Of a stretch of DNA of 64,000 nucleotides, positions 58,701 to 64,000 are shown piece after piece (position 1 is the stretch's first letter; each line of letters begins with the position of its first letter). Source of the stretch: an uncultured Collinsella sp. (lineage in GTDB: Bacteria; Actinomycetota; Coriobacteriia; Coriobacteriales; Coriobacteriaceae). A program made the translations under genes and the position numbers. The notes under the pieces were generated by a model. It saw only the letters and a list, made by a program, of their open reading frames with translations, searched no databases and had not been told where the DNA came from. The DNA lies in NCBI GenBank assembly GCA_944321445.1, contig CALULJ010000004.1, forward strand, positions 1 through 64,000. Direction: 5' to 3'.

Positions 58701-58827
58701 CGGTATCAAAGTCGATGCCAGCAACACTATTCTTGATGGAGCGATATGAGTAGCCAAGCCTGGTCGCATGGATAACAGCAGGCAGTTTTACATATTTGTC
58801 TTCGGGCCTGTGATCGCCAACGCCCAT
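55765..58827 (-). CDS. hsdR: type I restriction endonuclease subunit R
   Basis: About 1020 residues. An N-terminal PD-(D/E)XK nuclease (FRPDITFFVNGMPLCFLEAK, Asp and Glu-x-Lys) is followed by a DEAD-like translocase with Walker A (TQGSGKTALAF) and DEAHRDYR, the second RecA lobe (DILVVYNMLLTGFDAPRLKR, RVNRPYHDHAFGYVIDF), and a helical C-terminus. The frame is open to 58941, but MGVGDHRPEDKYVKLP (58827) has a better ribosome site (GGGCGGTGG) and a typical beginning; the longer form would add 38 atypical residues. Confidence 0.93.
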   Translation of the reverse strand: MGVGDHRPEDKYVKLPAVIHATRLGYSYRSIKNSVAGIDFDTDTNIFYEDLRRGISKVNGVALSESQTCHIASILRDMLSANDLGRSFFKTLQTSVDGLKLVDFGNPANNIFTVVTELPYSSGDDSFRPDITFFVNGMPLCFLEAKRQNNKDGIVAERERMYSRFSNPIYWRFVNITQIMVFSNNMEYDNGSRQPLFGSYYASSAYGAVSLNHFREEDEGFLVAGLGPRDFELEKKVLEDNGLGSFWGKPEFESSIDPLTPTNRIITSLFSPARLTWMLRYGICYVEKTNDSGAKELRKHVMRYPQFFANIAVEKRLAAGADRGVIWHTQGSGKTALAFFLSRYLTDWYQSKGVIAQFFFIVDRLDLADQAADEFRARDASVRVVNSRKEFGDCLRNDPAARIADGNVATSRFDRRATEITVVNIQKFSDDAMAIEPPYSLNVQRIFFLDEAHRDYRPGGSFLASLMRSDEHAVKIALTGTPLISHKSGNTRDVFGPYIHRYFYNRSIDDGYTLRLMREGVKSTFKIRMQEVVKELREIKGVTSWNEVFEHDNYVKPLVNYIVDDYMDAQVRLGDESIGAMVVASSAKQARKIYAELQELDPDLSSALVLHDEGSKEERRGIQIEFKRGGIDILVVYNMLLTGFDAPRLKRLYLCRKIREHNLLQCLTRVNRPYHDHAFGYVIDFADIREEYDRTNQAYLRELEEELGDFATYYDSLFMTPEEIETDLAKVKDSLFLYSTDNVVEFQKQVNAIQEKSALYELRDALTRYRELKNVASMHGFESLYQGFDVYNAAELLREVQHRIDAVNAREALARKDLSTGAINVLLAQLEFSFKKQGERELKVATELEDVMRDAYREASRVIDADDPEFINLLDELKKRMRERNVEEMTSEEMAISIDEYRALKKRISEYRQREALLAEKYHNDPKFVRAHKKAERTPPPITTGTSKLVGILAGVKENADALVARNANILGNPPYFLRQVESMLADACDNQGVDYDVDQVTSLASFIAGQYEQEKGKAA

Positions 58828-59062
58828 TGAGTCCACCGCCCTGGAAGGAATAGCTGATGCAGAAATTATACCAGCGAAGCTGAAGGGCAGAATAATCCTC
58901 CGCGCGAGGTCATGGACCCATTTTCGTTCCCGTGAGTACATGAAACCGGGACATAATTCGCCGTGAGTGCACTATGAGTGCATTTCTCCGGGGAGTGACG
59001 CTAACGAGCGAACGCGCTTCTCGGCGCAACGCGAAGCGTCGAGTCGCCACGGCCATAGGCGT

Positions 59063-60820
59063 CTATGATGTGAGCAACTTGGCAAGACCCATTATTCCCG
59101 CAGGTAGAACTGGCAATTGGCTTGCGAATACCACACACACAATCACAGCAACGACATGACCGAAATGACGCGAGAAAAAACGAGGGAGACCGTCTCCGGC
59201 CTCCCTCGCAAAGGGCTGCAACAATTCCCACACGATGGTCGCCGGGGGCTTGCTCGTGATGTCGTAGGCAACGCGGTTCACGCCGGGCACCTCGGCCACG
59301 ATGCGGCTCGAGATCTTGCCCAGCACCTCGTAGGGCAGCTTGGCCCAGTCGGCGGTCATGGCGTCGCTCGACTCCACGGCGCGGATGATCACCGGACGCT
59401 GGTAGGTGCGCTCGTCGCCCATGACGCCCACGCTCTTGATGTCGGGCAGCACGGCGAAGTACTGCCAGCAGCTGTGCTCGGAGTTGCGGTCGCCCGTCTG
59501 CTCGAACAGGCGCGCGTTGTAGGCGTCCAGTTCCTCGCGCACGATGGCGTCGGCGTTCTTCAGGATCTCGAGCTTCTCGGGGCTCACCGAACCGATGATG
59601 CGAATGGCCAGGCCCGGGCCCGGGAACGGCTGACGGTACACAATGTGCTCGGGCAGGCCGAGGGCCAGGCCGAGCTCGCGCACCTCGTCCTTAAAGAAGT
59701 GGTCAAGCGGCTCGATGAGATCGAAGTGCACGCCGTCGGGGAACGGGATGAGGTTGTGGTGGCTCTTGATGGTCGAGGCCTTGCCGCCGGTCTTGCGCGC
59801 GCCGGACTCGATGATGTCGGGGTAGATGGTGCCCTGGGCCAGGTACTTCACGCCGTCGAGCTCCTGCGCAACGGCGAAGAACTCCTTCCAGAACTGCGTG
59901 CCGATGATGCGGCGCTTCTCCTCCGGCTCGGTGACGCCGTCGAGCAGCGCGGCATAGCGGTCCTCGGCATGCACGTGGATGAAATCGACGTCGAACTGCT
60001 TGGTGAAGACCTCCTCGACCTGCTCGGGCTCGCCCTTGCGCAGCAGGCCATGGTTGATGAACACGCAGGTCATCTGGCGGCCGATAGCGCGAGCGCCCAG
60101 CGCCGCGACCACCGAGGAGTCCACGCCGCCCGAAAGCGCCAGAATCACGCGGTCGCTGCCGACCTTCTCGCGGATGTCGGCGCACATGGACTCAACGAGG
60201 TTGTCCATGGTCCACGTGGGCTCGATGCCGCAGATGTTGAACAGGAAGTTCGACAGGATCTGCTGGCCGTACTCGGTGTGACGCACCTCGGGATGGAACT
60301 GAGTGGAGTATAGCTTGCGCTCGGGGCACTCCATGGAGGCGACGGGGCACACCTCGGTGGACGACGTGACCACGAAGCCCTCGGGCGCGCGGGAGACGGC
60401 GTCGCGGTGGCTCATCCACACGGTCTGCTGAATGGGCGTGGCGTTGAACAGTGCGCTCTCGCGGTCGCGCTCGATGGTGGCCGGGCCGTACTCGCCGATC
60501 TCGGAGTGCGAGACCTCGCCGCCGAGGACCACAGCCATGGTCTGGTGGCCATAGCAGAAACCGAGCACGGGGATGCCAAGGTTGAGCACCTCGGGATCGA
60601 TGGTGGGGGCGTCCTCGGCGTATACGGACGCCGGGCCGCCGGAGAGGATGAGCGCCGCCGGATTCATGGCGCGAACCTCGTCGGCCGAGATATCGCACGG
60701 AACGATCTCGGAGTACACGTGCAGGTCACGCACGCGACGGGCGATGAGCTGGCCGTACTGCGCGCCGAAGTCGAAGACGAGGACCTTGCTCCCCATCTGG
60801 TTGGAAGAGGGCTGCGACAT
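59063..60820 (-). CDS. guaA: GMP synthase (glutamine-hydrolysing) with 53-residue C-terminal extension
   Basis: Converts XMP, ATP and glutamine to GMP. The glutamine amidotransferase nucleophile is Cys89 (GFCYGHQ), with His/Glu in FHPEV. The ATP pyrophosphatase P-loop is SGGVDSS, and the dimerisation domain ends in the usual KPPATIVWE at residue 532. No stop follows. The frame continues LLQPFAREAGDGLPRFFSRH and a hydrophobic VVAVIVCVVFASQLPVLPAG to TAG at 59063, right through the transcription terminator at 59175-59208. The start is MSQPSSNQ (60820, AAAGGAAG site); the longer 5' frame is rejected. Confidence 0.95.
   Translation of the reverse strand: MSQPSSNQMGSKVLVFDFGAQYGQLIARRVRDLHVYSEIVPCDISADEVRAMNPAALILSGGPASVYAEDAPTIDPEVLNLGIPVLGFCYGHQTMAVVLGGEVSHSEIGEYGPATIERDRESALFNATPIQQTVWMSHRDAVSRAPEGFVVTSSTEVCPVASMECPERKLYSTQFHPEVRHTEYGQQILSNFLFNICGIEPTWTMDNLVESMCADIREKVGSDRVILALSGGVDSSVVAALGARAIGRQMTCVFINHGLLRKGEPEQVEEVFTKQFDVDFIHVHAEDRYAALLDGVTEPEEKRRIIGTQFWKEFFAVAQELDGVKYLAQGTIYPDIIESGARKTGGKASTIKSHHNLIPFPDGVHFDLIEPLDHFFKDEVRELGLALGLPEHIVYRQPFPGPGLAIRIIGSVSPEKLEILKNADAIVREELDAYNARLFEQTGDRNSEHSCWQYFAVLPDIKSVGVMGDERTYQRPVIIRAVESSDAMTADWAKLPYEVLGKISSRIVAEVPGVNRVAYDITSKPPATIVWELLQPFAREAGDGLPRFFSRHFGHVVAVIVCVVFASQLPVLPAGIMGLAKLLTS
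59175..59208 (-). terminator. guaA terminator located inside the extended reading frame
   Basis: On the minus strand CGAGGGAG pairs with CTCCCTCG (8 bp, 12-base loop), followed by TTTTTT. RNA released here would lack the in-frame stop codon at 59063. Confidence 0.8.
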
Positions 60821-60984
60821 GAAGCTTCCTTTCCATAAGAAACGTGCGAGCGGCTCGCGCCGCCGAAAAGCTAACCAGTCAATGATACACATCGGCGCCG
60901 CACGCGCGCCGACTTCGAGCAAAACTCCCCGAAAGAGCAGCACGACGCATCCGTCGGGATCAGCATTGAGGGGCAGCAGGGCGA

Positions 60985-61195
60985 ATCTAGACAAATTGGG
61001 TCGATATGCATTTTCCAAGCATGCTGGAGCTGGTCGTAGCTCCTGGGGAACAGCCAACTCCGGCTAGACCGGGTTGGCATGCAAGCCGTACCGCGCCTCC
61101 AAGCGCCCAAATCCAGGCGAATGCGGGGCCGCATGCAGGTAGCCCCCGTTTGTCGCGTATTTTGAAAAATGCATATCGACCCAATTTGTCTAGAT
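60985..61195. repeat. long inverted repeat 3 (30-bp perfect arms)
   Basis: Arms 60985-61014 and 61166-61195 are perfect inverted copies over 30 bases. The 151-base loop itself contains smaller hairpins (GGAGCT/AGCTCC) and three GCATGC sites. It lies between divergent guaA and the asparaginase gene, in tandem with repeat 4. The 725-base gap holds no gene that I can support. Confidence 0.97.
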
Positions 61196-61271
61196 CGGCG
61201 CGCGGGGCAGCTCGCGGGGTCCCGCAACACGCCGAGCGACCGCGCGCCGAGGGAGGTTTTTGTGCTCAAAC

Positions 61272-61475
61272 TGGATAGAAATGTCGATTATGCATTTTTG
61301 AGCTGGGCCGCCGAGCCGTTTCAAGCGTCATTCGAGCGGCCAACGAGCTCCGTCGACCGTGTTTTCCGTGATTTCAAGCCCTGCACCCGTCCGGCATCGA
61401 CCCGTGAACCCTCGAAACCGCCCGAAAACACCTCACCAGGCGGTGCTAAAAATGCATAATCGACATTTCTATCCA
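61272..61475. repeat. long inverted repeat 4 (28-bp perfect arms)
   Basis: Arms 61272-61299 and 61448-61475 are perfect inverted copies over 28 bases with a 148-base loop, almost the same loop length as repeat 3. The loop-proximal edge GGTGCTAAAAAT is shared with repeat 2, and AAAAATGCATA-TCGAC is nearly shared with repeat 3. It ends about 70 bases before the asparaginase start. Confidence 0.97.
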
Positions 61476-61545
61476 ACTTCGCGCAACGACCCGCCCGTGG
61501 GACATAATGGGGACCGACCACTTCAAGCGAAACGGAGCCTGTGCA

Positions 61546-62592
61546 ATGAAATCGATCCTGCTTATCGCGACCGGCGGCACCATCGCCTCAGCGGAAGACG
61601 GCCACGGCCTCTCCCCCAGCCTCACCGGCGAGGACCTCGCTCGCGCCGTGCCGGAAATCGCCTGCCTCGCGAACATCGACATCGTGCAGCTCATGAACAT
61701 CGACAGCACGAACATGCGCCCGCGCGACTGGCTCGCCATCAGCTCTGCCATCACCAGCCGCTACGATGCCTACGACGGATTCGTGGTGCTGCACGGCACC
61801 GACACCATGGCCTACACCGCCGCCGCGCTCTCCTACCTTATCCAGGACAGTCCCAAGCCCATCGTGCTCACCGGCTCGCAAAAACCGATGGAAGACTCCT
61901 TCACCGACGCCAAGCTCAACGTGTTCCAAAGCATCCTGTATGCCACCGACGACCGCAGCCACGACGTAGTCATCGTGTTCAACGGCACGGTCATCGCCGG
62001 CACGCGCGGCCGCAAGCAGCGAACCATGAGCTTCAACGCGTTCAAAAGCGTGAACTACCCCTCGATCGCCTACATTCGCAACGACCGCATCATCCGCAGC
62101 GGCGACGCGCTCGTTGCAGCGCAGGGGCTGGCCGCAGCTGCGACAAAGCCGGCAGGCCCGCGCTTCTTCGACACGCTTGACGAGCGGGTATTTGTGCTCA
62201 AGCTCACGCCCGGCATCAGCCCGGCCATCTTCAGGCTGCTCAAGCCCAACTACGAAGCCATCATCCTCGAAACGTTCGGTATCGGCGGCATCCCTGAGTA
62301 CGCGGGCGACGCGCACAGCGGCCCGTCGTTCAAGGACGCGATCTTCGATTGGGTCGATTCGGGACGCACGATCGTCATCACCACACAGGTGCCCGAAGAA
62401 GGGCTTGACCTGGGCGTATACGAGGTCGGCCGCGCCTACGCGGAGCATGCGGGCATCTTAAAGGGCGACGATATGACCACCGAGGCGCTCGTGGCGAAGA
62501 CCATGTGGGCGCGCGGGCAGTCGAGTGACCCCGACCGCGTGAAGGAGCTGTTCTACCGCCCCGTCAACAACGACCGCCTCCCCATGGTGTAG
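61546..62592 (+). CDS. ansA: L-asparaginase, type I (AnsA-like)
   Basis: A 348-residue asparaginase that hydrolyses L-asparagine to aspartate and ammonia. The first active-site threonine is Thr12 in IATGGTIAS, and the second motif is HGTDTMAYT (Thr85-Asp86). GSQKPMEDS carries the following conserved Lys. No signal peptide is present, which fits the cytoplasmic type I. The start is MKSILLI at 61546 with a GGAG site; the frame opens 13 codons further upstream. A CATAAT -10-like box near 61503 may be its promoter. Confidence 0.92.
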   Translation: MKSILLIATGGTIASAEDGHGLSPSLTGEDLARAVPEIACLANIDIVQLMNIDSTNMRPRDWLAISSAITSRYDAYDGFVVLHGTDTMAYTAAALSYLIQDSPKPIVLTGSQKPMEDSFTDAKLNVFQSILYATDDRSHDVVIVFNGTVIAGTRGRKQRTMSFNAFKSVNYPSIAYIRNDRIIRSGDALVAAQGLAAAATKPAGPRFFDTLDERVFVLKLTPGISPAIFRLLKPNYEAIILETFGIGGIPEYAGDAHSGPSFKDAIFDWVDSGRTIVITTQVPEEGLDLGVYEVGRAYAEHAGILKGDDMTTEALVAKTMWARGQSSDPDRVKELFYRPVNNDRLPMV

Positions 62593-62644
62593 GGCCGTCG
62601 GCAAAAGCGCGCTCTGCTCGAAAACTCAAGGCCGCTAAACGAAT

Positions 62645-62675
62645 GAGGGCCGCAGGACATGTGCCTGCGGCCCTC
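62645..62675. terminator. terminator hairpin between convergent genes
   Basis: GAGGGCCGCAGG (62645-62656) pairs perfectly with CCTGCGGCCCTC (62664-62675). It lies between the asparaginase gene and the DUF1648 gene and can serve both strands. Confidence 0.8.
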
Positions 62676-62702
62676 ACGACCATACACATGGAAAACAGCG
62701 CC

Positions 62703-63065
62703 CTATGCGGCAAGCCCCGTCATCACGCCGTAGAGTAGCCATGCGAAAGCGATGTCGATCGCCGCCGTCGTAACCACGGCGTTGCGCATGAAGCGCTCGG
62801 CCGTCGTGATCGCCATGGTCATTGAGTCGCGCGCATGGTCGGCCGCCTTGCGGGCCGTCTGCAGGTAGATGCCCAAGCCAAACGCAAGCGCCAGCACAGG
62901 CGGAATGAGCAGCTCGAACTTGCTGCCCCAGCGGTCCCCCGAGAAGTTCATGGGCACGCTGTCGGGCAGACCCGGAATCACGATGATGGCGACGATAACC
63001 GGAAGCACGGCGAGCGCAATCGCAACGATGCTCAGGTAACCTGCCGTTTTGCTGTACTTGAACAT
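62703..63065 (-). CDS. DUF1648 domain membrane protein
   Basis: A 120-residue protein with three hydrophobic helices (about 10-32, 52-70, 95-116). The DUF1648 signature IPGLPDSVPMNFSGDRWGSK lies between the first and second helix. The family includes the N-terminal part of SdpI-type immunity/signalling proteins, but the SdpI C-terminal half is absent. Function unknown. It is 33 bases downstream of ychF and could be co-transcribed with it. Confidence 0.75.
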   Translation of the reverse strand: MFKYSKTAGYLSIVAIALAVLPVIVAIIVIPGLPDSVPMNFSGDRWGSKFELLIPPVLALAFGLGIYLQTARKAADHARDSMTMAITTAERFMRNAVVTTAAIDIAFAWLLYGVMTGLAA

Positions 63066-63098
63066 GGGTCTCCTTTGCTGGAACGGACAGAGCCCCGC

Positions 63099-64000
<902 letters not shown>

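Overview
The window is high-GC DNA whose gene content points to a gut Coriobacteriia actinobacterium, most likely Collinsella or a close relative. The pointers are a DUF3516-type helicase, an N-terminal-Cys bile salt hydrolase, a CcdA-TlpA fusion, an SLH-anchored CAP protein and a LoaP-led polysaccharide operon. This is inference from gene families; no rRNA or marker tree was possible. No tRNA, rRNA or CRISPR array was seen.

Layout. 1-19.1 kb is conserved backbone: partial helicase, patatin-like lipase, aldo/keto reductase, HTH protein, ThpR, RsmJ, an SLH/CAP surface protein, a GH2 glycosidase, a DHA2 transporter downstream of a bile salt hydrolase, Tex, a sugar O-acetyltransferase and CcdA-TlpA. 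19.1-25 kb is a mobile-element junkyard: an ATPase remnant, a candidate SOS-controlled type I toxin-antitoxin locus, an IS21 remnant split by an IS3 element that is itself split by an intact IS21 element, and a phage scaffold-like fragment. 25.1-36.5 kb is a minus-strand surface-polysaccharide operon: LoaP/NusG-like antiterminator, initiating sugar-phosphate transferase, three glycosyltransferases, EpsG-type polymerase, pyruvyl transferase, Wzx flippase, an F420H2-dehydrogenase-beta-like protein and two acyl/acetyltransferases. Four of its genes carry homopolymeric G/C tracts at the start or exactly at a frame break, so the locus looks phase-variable.

36.9-58.9 kb is a defence island. It holds a double-glycine-leader peptide, an AlbA_2-type pseudogene, five AAA/DUF4143 ATPase genes or fragments, an ApeA-like HEPN protein, an Abi_2/AbiF-like HEPN protein with a candidate upstream small RNA, a DUF262-DUF1524 (GmrSD-like) gene paired with an unrecognised 811-residue protein, and a complete type I restriction-modification operon. 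Diverged intergenic repeats punctuate these cassettes, and 10-bp-phased repeats flank the GmrSD-like pair. 59-64 kb returns to backbone: guaA (with an unusual 3' extension through its own terminator), L-asparaginase, a DUF1648 membrane protein and partial ychF.

Two further points stand out. Four long inverted repeats (26-48 bp arms, three perfect) lie in backbone intergenic regions and none was seen in the accessory block. The most novel candidates are the LexA-box/toxin/antisense locus at 19.6-19.9 kb, the homopolymer-switched polysaccharide operon, and the repeat-flanked DUF262 plus 811-aa pair.
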